DNA from: Halocaridina rubra
Taxonomy: Eukaryota > Arthropoda > Malacostraca > Decapoda > Atyidae
Assembly (NCBI GenBank): GCA_037179515.1
Contig: JAXCGZ010020870.1
Coordinates: 95,001-122,500, forward strand
Length of the DNA: 27,500 bases
Direction of reading: 5' to 3'
Part shown: positions 1 through 27,500 of the stretch, in pieces
Layout: every line of letters begins with the position of its first letter
Position numbering within the stretch: the first letter of the stretch is position 1
The notes under the pieces: model-generated
Seen by the model: only the letters and a program-made list of their open reading frames with translations
Database searches by the model: none
Told to the model about the DNA's origin: nothing
Position numbers and translations under genes: made by a program

Positions 1-6
1 AGGCAC

Positions 7-474
7 ATGGACAAGGAAATGTTTAGAAATATTTATGTAACCTATGTGAGGCCAAAACTCGAATATGCAGCCCCCTTTTGGAATCCACACTTGAAAAAGC
101 ACATAGCTAAGCTTGAAAAAGTTCAAAGACATGCCACGAAACTGGTGCCAGAAATACGCAATCTCGGTTATGATGAGAGGCTGAGGGAATTAGACTTGCC
201 ATCACTCGAAGCTAGAAGAGTAAGGGGGGATATGGTCACAGTCTTTAAATTCCTTCATGGTTATGATAGAGTGGATAGGGAACGATATTTCGATATGGCT
301 GGCTCTAGAACTAGAGGTCATAGTTTGAAGCTTCGTAAGAAAACTTGTTTGCAGGATGTAAGGAAATACTTTTTCAGTGTAAGAGTAGTTGATAATTGGA
401 ATTGGCTAAGCGAGGAGGTAGTTAATGCTATCTCAATCCATAGTTTTAAGGACAGGTACGATAAGTATCACTAA
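7..474 (+). pseudogene. ORF2 C-terminal fragment of LINE copy A1
   Basis: A 155-codon open frame encodes the C-terminal region found after the reverse transcriptase in CR1/L2-type ORF2 proteins. Recognisable blocks are [49 protein letters not shown] and, near the end, the RTRGHSLKLRKKT block and a WNWLSEEVVNA block. The frame is open through to the family's natural TAA at 472-474. The methionine at 7 is internal: the frame was open before the window starts, so this is a fragment, not a gene start. No catalytic domain is present here. Near-identical sequence recurs at 2907, 11524 and 25975 on this strand and in A3 and A4 on the other strand. Confidence 0.85.
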
Positions 475-499
475 GTCTAAAATGGAACCGATCAGGAGA

Positions 500-530
500 C
501 GGGAAGATACGAGCTTTGGGCTCTTTCCCG
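500..530 (+). other. 3'-terminal stem-loop of LINE family A
   Basis: CGGGAA (500-505) can pair with TTCCCG (525-530), and GAGC (511-514) with GCTC (520-523). An internal asymmetric bulge and a 5-base loop separate them. The same structure sits just before the 14-bp tail repeats in the well-preserved copies (A2, A3, A4, A5, A6, A7, A9). In L2-clade elements such as eel UnaL2 a 3' stem-loop next to short terminal repeats is known to be recognised by the element's own reverse transcriptase; the same role here is inferred. Confidence 0.6.
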
Positions 531-534
531 TAAA

Positions 535-567
535 CACAATTAGGTAATCACAATTAGGTAATCACAC
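535..567 (+). repeat. 14-bp tandem 3' tail of LINE copy A1
   Basis: Two copies of CACAATTAGGTAAT followed by a short CAC(AC) end. Short tandem repeats at the 3' end are typical of CR1/L2-superfamily elements. The same two-unit tail ends A2 (about 3436-3468), A3, A4, A5, A6 and A9; A7 carries a slightly diverged version. Confidence 0.85.
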
Positions 568-4111
<3,544 letters not shown>

Positions 4112-4114
4112 TGT

Positions 4115-5725
4115 GTGATTACCTAATTGTGATTACCTAATTGTGTTTACGGGAAAGGGCCCAAAGCTCGTATCTTCCCGTCTCCTCATCGGTTCCATTT
4201 TAGACTTAGTCATACTTATCATACCTGTCCTTAAAACTATGGATTGAGATAGCATTAACTACCTCCTCGCTTAGCCAATTCCAATTTTCAACTACTTTTA
4301 CACTGAAAAAGTATTTCCTTACATCCTGCGAAGAAGTTTTCTTACGAAGCTTCAAACTATGACCTCTAGTTCTAGAGCCAGCCATATCAAAATATCGATC
4401 CCTATCCACTCTATCATAACCATGAAGGAATTTAAAGACTGTCACCATATCCCCCCTCACTCTTCTAGCTTCGAGTGATGGTAAGTCTAATTCCCTCAGC
4501 TTCTCATCATAACTGAGATTGCGTATTTCTGGCACCAGTTTCGTGGCATGTCTTTGAACTTTTTCAAGCTTAGCTATGTGCCTTTTCAAGTGCGGATTCC
4601 AAAAGGGGGCTGCATATTCGAGTTTTGGCCTCACATAGGTTACATAAATATTTCTAAACATTTCCTTGTCCATGTGCCTGAAGGCTACCCTTACATTTGA
4701 TAAGAATGCATATGCTGCCCTTACTATGCCATTTATATGTATTTCTGGAGACAAATCTGCCAGTATGTTTACTCCTAGATCTCTCTCATTTTCTGTCTCT
4801 TGAAGTTGTACTCCAGCCACCGAGTAGTCAAGCTTGGGCCTTCTTGCACTTGTACCCATTCTCATTACCTTACATTTTGAAGTATTGAATTTCATTAGCC
4901 ACTTTTCTGACCACTCATGCAGATTATTTAGATCCTCCTGAAGTTCTCTACCATTGTTCTCGTTTTTTACTTTCTTCACAATCTTTGCATCATCTGCAAA
5001 CATATTCATGAATGAATTTACAGACTCTGGTAGGTCATTTACATATACAAGGAACAAAAGTGGCCCTAAAACTGAACCCTGTGGAACTCCACTACTAACT
5101 CTTCTCCATTCAGACACTGAGTGTCTTACTCTAACCCTCTGTTCCCTTCCTTCTAAGTAAGTTTTTATCCATTCCAAAACATTTCCACCTATTCTAGCCA
5201 TTGATTGCAGCTTCCTAATAAGTCTCCCATGTGGAACAGTGTCAAACGCTTTCTGGAAGTCTAGGAATATGCAATCTGCCCAGCCCTCTCTTTCCTGTAA
5301 GATTTGGCGTACCTCATCATAAAATTCTAATAAGTTTGTTACTGTTGATCTACCTTCTCTGAAGCCATGTTGCCTCACTGACAAAAAGTTGAAGGATTCC
5401 AAGTGAAGAGAGATATGTTTCCTTAGTAGTTTCTCCATAAGTTTGCAAACTATGCTGGTCAAGGAAACTGGTCTATAGTTCAGAGCCGTATCCCTCCTTC
5501 CCTTTTTGAAGATAGGTATCACATTTGCTTGTTTCCAGCATCTTGGAATCTCCCCCGACTCCAGTGACTCCTTAAATATGATACTTAGTGCCACTGATAT
5601 TGTGTATGCGCATTTTTTAAGCACATGAGGGGATATGTCATCGGGACCTGTAGCTTTATGAACATCTAAATCCATCAGCGCTTTGCATACCTCTGTGGCT
5701 GTAAGGTTGATGTTCTCTAATACCG
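4115..5725 (-). mobile_element. LINE family A copy A3, 5'-truncated
   Basis: On the minus strand this copy runs from the middle of ORF2 (truncated at 5725, where LINE sequence gives way to (TG)n) to the stem-loop and two 14-bp tail units at about 4115-4148. It is convergent with A2, and its whole length is homologous to A2, so the two form an inverted repeat about 650 bp apart. On the minus strand it lies directly downstream of A4, with (TG)n and a 30-bp micro-copy between them. Confidence 0.9.
4206..5725 (-). pseudogene. ORF2 reverse transcriptase fragment of LINE A3, frame intact to the stop
   Basis: One uninterrupted frame on the minus strand covers the RT from just before [11 protein letters not shown] through [53 protein letters not shown] and KCKVMRMG to the natural stop at 4206-4208. 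The first ATG is at 5675, but the frame is open to the truncation at 5725, so that ATG is not a true start. It lacks the endonuclease and the RT N-terminus, so it cannot be autonomous. It is the longest frame in the window containing the full RT core and the C-terminal region with no lesion, which makes it useful for judging which changes in the other copies are damage. Confidence 0.88.
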
Positions 5726-5731
5726 TGTGTG

Positions 5732-5772
<41 letters not shown>

Positions 5773-5797
5773 TTACCTAATTGTGTTTACGGGAAAG

Positions 5798-5834
<37 letters not shown>
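5725..5834. repeat. (TG)n microsatellite split by a LINE tail fragment
   Basis: (TG)n at 5725-5770 and 5801-5834 flanks a 30-bp piece of the LINE 3' end. On the minus strand the order is A4 tail, (AC)n, micro-copy, (AC)n, A3. Confidence 0.95.
5771..5800 (-). mobile_element. 30-bp micro-copy of the LINE family A 3' end
   Basis: On the minus strand this reads GCTCTTTCCCGTAAACAC and then one tail unit, ending in (AC)n. It begins exactly at the first base of the 3' arm of the family stem-loop (GCTC then TTCCCG). It is flanked on both sides by (AC)n. It could be an extremely 5'-truncated insertion, or a slippage duplicate of the adjacent A4 tail. Confidence 0.75.
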
Positions 5835-5836
<2 letters not shown>

Positions 5837-5924
5837 TTACCTAATTGTGATTACCTAATTGTGTTTACGGGAAAGAGCCCAAAGCTCGTATCTTCCCGTC
5901 TCCTGATCGGTTCCATTTTTAGAC

Positions 5925-8755
5925 TTAGTGATACTTATCATACCTGTCCTTAAAACTATGGATTGAGGTAGCATTAACTACCTCCTCGCTTAGCCAATTC
6001 CAATTATCAACTACTCTTACACTGAAAAAGTATTTCCTTACATCCTGCAAACAAGTTTTCTTCCGAAGCTTCAAACTATGACCTCTAGTTCTAGAGCCAG
6101 CCATATCGAAATATCGATCCCTATCCACTCTATCATAACCATGAAGGAATTTAAAGACTGTCACCATATCCCCCCTTACTCTTCTAGCTTCGAGTGATGG
6201 CAAGTCTAATTCCCTCAGCCTCTCATCATAACCGAGATTGCGTATTTCTGGCACCAGTTTCGTGGCATGTCTTTGAACTTTTTCAAGCTTAGCTATGTGC
6301 TTTTTCAAGTGCGGATTCCAAAAGGGGGCTGCATATTCGAGTTTTGGCCTCACATAGGTTACATAAATATTTCTGAACATTTCCTTGTCCATGTGCCTGA
6401 AGGCTACCCTTACATTTGATAAGAATGCATATGCTGCCCTTACTACGCCATTTATATGTATTTCTGGAGACAAATCTGCCAGTAAGTTTACTCCTAGATC
6501 TCTCTCATTTTCTGTCTCCTGAAGTTGTACTCCAGCCACCGAGTAGTCAAGCTTGGGCCTTCTTGCACTTGTACCCATTCTCATTACCTTACATTTTGAG
6601 GTATTGAATTTCATTAGCCACTTTTCTGACCACTCATGCAGATTATTTAGATCCTCCTGAAGTTCTCTACCATTGTTCTCGTTTTTTACTTTCTTCACAA
6701 TCTTTGCATCATCTGCAAACATATTCATGAATGAATTTACAGACTCTGGTAGGTCATTTACATATACAAGGAACAAAAGTGGCCCTAAAACTGAACCCTG
6801 TGGAACTCCACTACTAACTCTTCTCCATTCAGACACTGAGTGTCTTACTCTAACCCTCTGTTCCCTTCCTTCTAAGTAAGTTTTTATCCATTCCAAGACA
6901 TTTCCACCTATTCTAGCCATTGATTGCAGCTTCCTAATAAGTCTCCCATGTGGAACAGTGTCAAACGCTTTCTGGAAGTCTAGGAATATGCAATCTGCCC
7001 AGCCCTCTCTTTCCTGTAAGATTTGGCTTACCTCATCATAAAATTCTAATAAGTTTGTTACTGTTGATCTTCCTTCTCTGAAGCCATGTTGCCTCACTGA
7101 CAAAAAGTTGAAGGATTCCAAGTGAAGAGAGATATGTTTCCTTAGTAGTTTCTCCATAAGCTTTGCAAACTATGCTGGTCAAGGAAACTGGTCTATAGTT
7201 CAGAGCCGTATCCCTCCTTCCCTTTTTGAAGATAGGTATCACATTTGCTTGTTTCCAGCATCTTGGAATCTCCCCCGACTCCAGTGACTCCTTAAATATG
7301 ATACTTAGTGCCACTGATATTGTGTTTGCGCATTTTTTAAGCACATGAGGGGATATGTCATCAGGACCTGTAGCTTTATGAACATCTAAATCCATCAGCG
7401 CTTTGCATACCTCTGTGGCTGTAAGGTTGATGTTCTCTAATACCGGCCCTTGAGCTTCTATCACTGCAATCTGAGGGGTGGGGTATTTTCTACTGTAAAT
7501 ACTGACTGAAACTCCTTGTTCAATTCTTTGCAGATCTCTTCGTCCGTCTCAGTGATGCTTCCATCCGCTCTCTTTAGCCTTAAAACCTGTTCTTTTACCT
7601 TCAGTTTTCCTCTGATAAAGCTGTGGAAAAGCTTGGGATTTTCTTTAGCCTTCCTGGTGATGTCCCTCTCATAATCTCTCTCTGCCTCTCTCCTTTTACT
7701 TAGGTAGTCATTTCTTGCTCTTTTGTAGGTTTGCCAGGCATTTATGTTTTTTCTCCTCCTATACCTTTTCCAGCATTTGTCTCTCCACTCCTTAGCTCTT
7801 TTACACCCATTATCGAACCATTTCTCTCTGGCATGAATTACACCTACTTTGGTGACAGGTATGCAGCAATCTACTATCTTCCCATATTTCTCACAAAAGA
7901 TGTCATACATTTCTTGTACAGATTTGTTGTAAAATAAGGTTCTCCAGTCAATAACTGCAAAAAGCTCATTCATTTTGATGTAATCTCCTTTCTGGATAGT
8001 TCCTCCTCATGTCCTCAGCTGCCTCTACTCTCAGGAAGAATGTCTTCAATGATATACTCCATCAACAACACACAGTGGTCACTCTTTCCAATTGGTGGTT
8101 CATACTCAATATTCTTCAATATCCAACACATTATCTGTGAACACCAGATCAAGTAGTGATGGCTCATCCCCACCCCTGGCCCTTGTTGGTTCCATTACAT
8201 GTTGGTGTAGGAAATTCCCTTGTACGCAATCTAGGAATCTTGCCCCGAATGAGTCCTCACCACTGTGTGGGTCAAGATTTATCCAATCTATCTCTTTATG
8301 ATTAAAGTCTCCCATAATCAAAATCCTACATTTTTTCTCCCGCGCCATGTTAACAACTGAGTTTATGACTTCAATAGTACCTATATGACTTTCCTCATAA
8401 ACTTCAAGCCTATTTTGGTTCCTTGGTGGGTTGTATACAACAGTTATTATAATGCTCTCTGACCCAGTATTTATGCGAGCAACAAGAAATTCCTTGAACT
8501 CACTTTCTATAGCCAAGTTTATTTCTTCAACTTGAATCCTTTCACTTATGAGCAGTGCTATCCCTCCACCAGTCCTCTCAGATCTTTCAACCCTTAGTAT
8601 TCTGAAGCCCTTAGGAAAAACTGTGACACTGTTTATGTCCTCACTCAACTTAGTCTCTGTAATTGCTACTATATCTGCCTTACTGTTGTGAATCCTATCT
8701 TTTAATTCTACTGCCTTACCAGCTAATCCATCAGCATTTGTGTATAACAATCTTA
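5925..8755 (-). pseudogene. ORF2 (AP endonuclease + reverse transcriptase) of LINE A4, frameshifted
   Basis: On the minus strand the frame starts near 8755 with SLRLLYTNADGLAGK, giving the endonuclease N-terminus missing from A2; then DIVAITETKLS, GGGIALLISERI, VVYNPPR and MGDFNHKEIDW. The RT follows with all motifs, including [24 protein letters not shown] and MFADDAKIV, to the stop at 5925-5927. Comparison with A2 and A3 shows single-base indels: an extra base near 8117 (giving a stop at 8106-8108), an extra base near 7997, a lost C in a C-run near 7478-7482, and an extra C near 7160. No ATG opens the frame at its N-terminus: the first codons read TTA AGA TTG, and the first usable start is unclear. 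The copy is inactive. Confidence 0.88.
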
Positions 8756-9640
8756 ATGAGGCCCCATCCCCTGATCTTCTGTCATTATCTTCTTTATCTC
8801 CCCTTTGTCTGGAAGAACTCAGTAACGAAAATTTTTCTTCTGTTCTTCATTTCTTTCATCATTTAACCTTCTTGCCTCTTGCAACAAGTTTTTGATCTTT
8901 CCCATCTCTTCCTGTGTTCTGTATTGTCTAATGAACACTTCTTTGAATTCTTGAAGGTCTTTTAGACTTTTTTTCTCAACAATATTTCCCTACATGTTTC
9001 CCCTCTCTCAAAAGTTACTTTTGTTGGTCTCGGCTTTCCTTCCCTCGAATATTTACCTAGTTGGTGTATGTTTACAATATCCTCAGGACCACAAACTACT
9101 CCAAGCTTTCTTATCAGGTCTACAACCCTAGCTTTATTTTCTTCAAGTCTCCCCTGCCATGGCTAGTACAGTGGTAACGCGCTGGCTTCGCATTCACGAG
9201 GTCGAAAGATCGGTCCCCGTCCAAGACCGAGAGTTTAAGCTGTTTACTGGCAGGAACTGCTGTGGTTGGACATCACAGTGGGGGGTTGGGGCTTGCCCTG
9301 GCTGACGAATACCCATTGTAATGAAATGGAAATAAAGTTTATGTTGGCTCCTGGGATTCGCTTATGCCTGAGATTACCACTGTCTTCTCCTTATCAAGTG
9401 CCTGTCTGATGAGTGGGTTTGCCCTTTCCATCACAACGTCTTTCATTTTTTCGATTACTGTCTCTTTATAGTCAACTGTTTGTATGTTTTCCAGTGCCAC
9501 CACCTTTACAGCCTCTTTTACTGCCACATTCCCCTTTAGTGCAAGCAAAGGAAGTTTTCATGGCATCATTTTCCATATTCAGCTCCTGGAACTCTTTTCT
9601 GAACTGTTCAATGTTTTCCTTACCTTAATAGTATTTAATT
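8730..9640 (-). pseudogene. ORF1 (RNA-binding protein) remnant of LINE A4
   Basis: On the minus strand three pieces make up an ORF1 remnant. About 9628-9548 gives a charged, heptad-like stretch (IEQFRKEFQELNMEND). After a one-base shift, 9548-9341 gives VAVKEAVKVVALENI and then KTVVISGISESQEPT. A SINE interrupts at 9159-9340. The frame then resumes with RLEENKARVVDLIRKLGV, HQLGKYSREGKPRPTKVTF and an ET(C)REIL block, typical of the RRM-like core of LINE ORF1 proteins. After a shift at an A-run near 8970 the C-terminus continues (LQEFKEVFIRQYRTQEEMG), ending with a stop overlapping the ORF2 frame around 8750. ORF1 proteins bind the LINE RNA. The call rests on the order and spacing of these blocks. 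Confidence 0.7.
9159..9340 (+). mobile_element. tRNA-derived SINE inserted in ORF1 of LINE A4
   Basis: TGGCTAGTACAGTGG (9160-9174) resembles a Pol III A box, with a degenerate B-box-like AGGTCGAAAGATCG about 25 bases on. A tRNA-unrelated body of about 110 bp follows and ends in AAATAAAGTTT. The ORF1 reading frame of A4 breaks off on one side and resumes on the other, which fixes the element limits. I see no clear target-site duplication. It is younger than A4. It is not a functional tRNA, because the stems do not pair as a cloverleaf. Confidence 0.7.
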
Positions 9641-9645
9641 CCCAC

Positions 9646-9872
9646 CAAAAGTCAAAGTAGTCACCGTGGCTCAAGCGGTAGCGTCCGCGACTCTGAGGCG
9701 TCAGGTCGAGGGTTCGCGCCCCGTCACGGTCTGAGGTTAGCAAGGGCATGCACTCAGGGTAAGGATTACATCTGCCAAAACAATTCCTTCGCAAGAAGGC
9801 AAGCGTCCTAGCCCTTGGTTGAAAAGGGAGTCCGTGACGTAAAACCGAAGCACACAAACAAAAGTCAAAGTA
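9646..9872 (+). mobile_element. tRNA-derived SINE with 14-bp target-site duplication
   Basis: CAAAAGTCAAAGTA occurs at 9646-9659 and again at 9859-9872, enclosing a 199-bp element (9660-9858). The head has an A box (TGGCTCAAGCGG, from 9667) and a close B box (GGGTTCGCGCCC, about 9712-9723). The anticodon position reads about CTG, so a Gln/Leu-type ancestor is possible but unsure. ACCGTG and CACGGT near the two ends of the tRNA part can pair. The body ends in an A/C-rich tail. The exact TSD argues for a fairly recent insertion beside the 5' end of A4. Confidence 0.85.
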
Positions 9873-9918
9873 TCGTCTTTGACTCAGCCACCCTCCTTAT
9901 AAGGGGGAATATGGCTTT

Positions 9919-9920
<2 letters not shown>

Positions 9921-9992
<72 letters not shown>

Positions 9993-10004
9993 TATATATA
10001 TATT

Positions 10005-10039
<35 letters not shown>

Positions 10040-10085
10040 AGCGAGAAAGACTGAAATACAAATATAAATAATAATAATAATAATA

Positions 10086-10129
<44 letters not shown>

Positions 10130-10173
10130 GATTATTATTATTATTATTGCTATTGTTGTTGTTGTTGTTATAA
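9921..10173. repeat. Compound microsatellite (AT)n-(GT)n-(GA)n-(AAT/ATT)n-(GTT)n
   Basis: Five simple-repeat types follow one another: AT (about 9921-10003), GT (10004-10016), GA (10019-10045), AAT switching to ATT (about 10068-10148) and GTT (10153-10168). The AAT-to-ATT switch makes a self-complementary section. No gene is present. Confidence 0.95.
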
Positions 10174-10308
10174 AAACCAAATGAAGGTTAGTCATAATTC
10201 TTTCATATTTCTTTCAGACCTCACACGATGAAACGGATTTGAAAACAAGATCATGAATATTACTGAGATTACCTTCTTACTTCTAACAAAATCATTTGGA
10301 TACTTTAG

Positions 10309-10920
10309 CTAATAACTTTGGTTTAATAACTTCACTGATAACATGTAACCACTGGCTTAATAGCACCGGTGGAAGTTTGACAAGTAGCCATCGATTTAAT
10401 AGCTGCAATTGAAGCTTTAGTTTAAAGAACGCCATTGGAAAGGTGATAAAGCAGCCATTTTATTTAATACTTCCAGCAAAACTTGATAAAGCAACCATTC
10501 ATTTAACAGCATTCGCGGAAACTTGAAAAACAACCATTATTTTAATAGCAACAACGGAAGCTTGTTAAAACAGTCATTGATATAAGAGCTCCAGTAGAAA
10601 CTTGGTAGAACAGCAACTCAATTGATAGCGACATCGGAAACTTGAAAAAGCAGCCATTGGTTTGATATTTTCAACGAAAATTTGATAAAGCAGCCACTTC
10701 CCAGCAGAAACTGGAAAATCAGCCATTGTTTTAATAGCATTAGCAGAATATTGAAAAAGCAGTCACTCATGTTATAGCAACAACAGAAGATTGAAAAATC
10801 AGCCATTGTTTTAATAATTCAGTGGAAACTTGAAAAACGTACTCGTTGTTTTCAATAGCTCCAGCTTAAACTTGCCAAAGCAACCACTCTTTTGATAGAA
10901 ACAAAGGAATATTGAAGCAG
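10309..10920. repeat. Degenerate 40-bp tandem repeat (minisatellite), about 15 units
   Basis: Diverged units of about 40 bases follow one another. Each has AGCCATTG-TTTAATAGC, then a variable middle, then GGAAACTTGAAAAAGC. Good 40-base units start near 10454, 10533, 10612, 10652 and 10721. Two units are short (near 10431 and 10692). The unit length is not a multiple of three and there are stops in all frames, so this is not a repeat protein. The region has no other annotation and lies upstream of the sulfotransferase gene. Confidence 0.8.
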
Positions 10921-11217
10921 TAGCGAATGGCTTTTTACCTTTCCTGACAGCCTGATACCCAGAGCATGTCTTGAGTGGCAAGTTAGAAAGCTCAATAATA
11001 TTACACATTATTGTGGCGTTGATGAACATTCATTCAAAATACATTTTGGAATATATATTGACAGACGAAGGTTAATGAGATATGTACAAATCATAAAAAG
11101 AGGCAACTCTTCGATTAACACCCAGTATTTCACTTATCAGTGTCTAAAAATTATGATTGTGTTTTCTGGTCTCCTCTGAACATTGTCACCTTATTTCGCC
11201 TCCTCTTCGATGACAGC
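10921..11217. other. Presumed 5' flank of the sulfotransferase gene
   Basis: There is no repeat and no coding signal beyond the exon 1 frame, which is open back to 11140 without an ATG. A TATATATT string occurs near 11053, but AT-rich DNA makes that weak as a promoter mark. If exon 1 is right, the promoter or a 5' UTR exon should lie here or further upstream. Confidence 0.3.
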
Positions 11218-19642
<8,425 letters not shown>

Positions 19643-19730
19643 TTGGAGATAATATTAATATATACCAAATAAGTAAATATATTGTTGGTATTTTATTTAA
19701 ACATGCCATGACTTTTATATATTATATTTT

Positions 19731-19736
19731 ATTAAA
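19731..19736 (+). terminator. Candidate poly(A) signal ATTAAA of the sulfotransferase gene
   Basis: ATTAAA lies 88 bases after the stop codon and is followed by a GT/T-rich stretch (GTAATTGTGTTTCTTTC, 19741-19757), the usual arrangement around a cleavage site. AATAAA at 20117-20122 is a possible distal alternative beyond the next (AT)n tract. Confidence 0.45.
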
Positions 19737-19758
19737 GAGAGTAATTGTGTTTCTTTCT

Positions 19759-26530
<6,772 letters not shown>

Positions 26531-26536
26531 CAAACA

Positions 26537-26998
<462 letters not shown>

Positions 26999-27001
26999 AC
27001 A

Positions 27002-27500
27002 ATCATAAGAACATAAGAACATAAGAATAGAGGACACTGCAACATGCCTACTGGCACACACGAGGCAGCTCCATTTTTGAATTGTATTTTCAGCATGTCT
27101 AACCTATTCTATTCTACTCTACTTATTTATTCTATTTTTCTTTTTATGGTTTTCTAACAAGCACTAACCTATTCATACCCACCCTACCTCTGTTATATGT
27201 CTATCTAATCTACATTTGAAGGTGTCTAAGGTATTGGCATTTACTATCCTACTAGGAAGCTTGTTCCATGCATCAGCTACTCTATTACCAAACCAATTTT
27301 TACCAATTTCCCTTCTGAACCTAAATTTATCAAGCTTAAATCCATTATTACGAGTTCTGGTTTGATCATGAATTTTTAAAACTTTATTAATATCTCCCTT
27401 GTTAATCCCTTTAAACCATTTATACACTTCGCCTCTCTAGAGAATGTAGATTAAGTTTTTTTAATCTGTCCTCATATGGTAGATTTCTGATGTTGTGTAT
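27002..27500 (-). mobile_element. 3' end of a second CR1-like LINE (family B)
   Basis: On the minus strand the element enters the window at its right edge and ends near 27002 with about three copies of an 8-bp repeat (CATAAGAA on the + strand, 27006-27029). Eight-base terminal repeats are characteristic of CR1 elements. The coding end is related to, but clearly distinct from, family A. Confidence 0.8.
27173..27495 (-). pseudogene. ORF2 C-terminal remnant of LINE family B
   Basis: The open frame 27173-27427 encodes VYKWFKGINKGDINKV, then KIHDQTRTRNNGFKL, RFRREIGKNWFGNRV and ADAWNKLPSRIVNA, the usual CR1/L2 ORF2 C-terminal pattern (compare the RTRGHSLKL and WNWLSEEVVNA blocks of family A). Just upstream on the minus strand, in another frame, NIRNLPYEDRLKKLNL and HSLERR correspond to [15 protein letters not shown] and SLEARR of family A. 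A short deletion and frameshift near 27430 removes the region between ERR and YKWF. No RT core lies inside the window. Confidence 0.8.

Larger units (their letters stand above)
1..567 (+). mobile_element. LINE family A copy A1, 3' part (CR1/L2 superfamily)
   Basis: This is the 3' end of a non-LTR retrotransposon whose 5' part lies before the window. It carries the C-terminal coding end of ORF2, a short 3' UTR, a stem-loop (500-530) and two copies of the 14-bp tail CACAATTAGGTAAT. The tail is followed directly by the truncated 5' end of copy A2 at about 568, in the same orientation. The boundary is placed where the tail stops matching and ORF2 endonuclease sequence begins. Confidence 0.9.
5835..9640 (-). 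mobile_element. LINE family A copy A4, nearly full length, SINE-interrupted
   Basis: This is the most complete copy. On the minus strand it holds a partial ORF1 (about 9640 down to 8755, interrupted by a SINE at 9159-9340), ORF2 (about 8755 down to 5925), a stem-loop and two tail units ending at 5835. The 5' boundary is approximate: recognisable ORF1-like sequence fades near 9640, just before the SINE at 9660. The overall length without the SINE is about 3.6 kb, short of a typical full CR1/L2 element with a complete ORF1 and 5' UTR. Confidence 0.88.

Noticed and set aside
8960..8990. Programmed -1 frameshift at the AAAAAAG run in ORF1
   Set aside because: The conserved continuation is in the +1 frame, and the -1 frame soon stops, so this heptamer does not explain the ORF1 break.
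9660..9733. Possible functional tRNA gene
   Set aside because: The A and B boxes are good, but the anticodon and T stems do not pair properly, and the tRNA part is the head of a 199-bp element with target-site duplications: a SINE.
10309..10920. CRISPR-like array
   Set aside because: The repeats are degenerate, contiguous 40-base units with no conserved repeat plus unique spacer pattern, and the genome is eukaryotic.
11140..11217. N-terminal extension of sulfotransferase exon 1
   Set aside because: The frame is open but has no ATG before 11218, and an extra hydrophobic stretch before the anchor would not suit the family.

Overview
The window looks like a repeat-dense stretch of an arthropod nuclear genome, most probably a decapod crustacean. 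That is an inference from spliced introns, non-LTR retrotransposons of the CR1/L2 superfamily and the RTE clade, tRNA-derived SINEs and very long (AT)n, (AC)n and (AAT)n microsatellites. The species cannot be fixed from sequence alone. There is no bacterial, plasmid or CRISPR content.

One host gene is visible: a carbohydrate sulfotransferase of the HNK-1ST/CHST8-14 type (Sulfotransfer_2) on the + strand. I assemble it from four coding exons (11218-11313, 12738-13339, 15667-15907, 19454-19642). The splice phases agree (0, 2, 0) and give a continuous 375-residue reading frame: a short cytosolic tail, a signal anchor, a lumenal stem, the 5' and 3' PAPS-binding motifs and the family's C-terminal region. 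A candidate poly(A) signal lies at 19731-19736. Its introns are filled with retrotransposon debris, foldbacks and microsatellites.

The dominant repeat, called family A here, is a CR1/L2-superfamily LINE. It has an ORF1 with an RRM-like segment and an ORF2 with an AP endonuclease and a reverse transcriptase. All better-preserved 3' ends have a 3'-terminal stem-loop followed by about two copies of a 14-bp repeat, CACAATTAGGTAAT. Copies: A1 (1-567, +), A2 (568-3468, +), A3 (4115-5725, -), a 30-bp micro-copy (5771-5800, -), A4 (5835-9640, -, nearly full length and broken by a SINE), A5, A6 and A7 (11489-12605, +), a decayed relative (13511-14545, +), A10 (16701-16964, +), A8 (16970-18704, +) and A9 (24598-26530, +). 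No copy is intact. The most interesting pattern is that truncated copies repeatedly lie head-to-tail in the same orientation, joined at the 3' tail repeat or at (AC)n, and that chains are bordered by (AC)n/(AT)n microsatellites.

Other content: an almost complete but inactivated RTE-clade LINE (20959-24315, -); the 3' end of a second CR1-like family with an 8-bp terminal repeat (27002-27500, -); two tRNA-derived SINEs (9159-9340, and 9660-9858 with a 14-bp target-site duplication); a previously unremarkable-looking stretch that is a degenerate 40-bp minisatellite (10309-10920); an inverted duplication of LINE sequence (13368-13650); and a foldback element (15402-15603). About eleven long simple-repeat blocks separate these units.

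The layout suggests a gene in a repeat-rich neighbourhood with sequential LINE insertions that use earlier LINE tails and microsatellites as landing sites. Identities to named families are by motif recognition only; no search was run.
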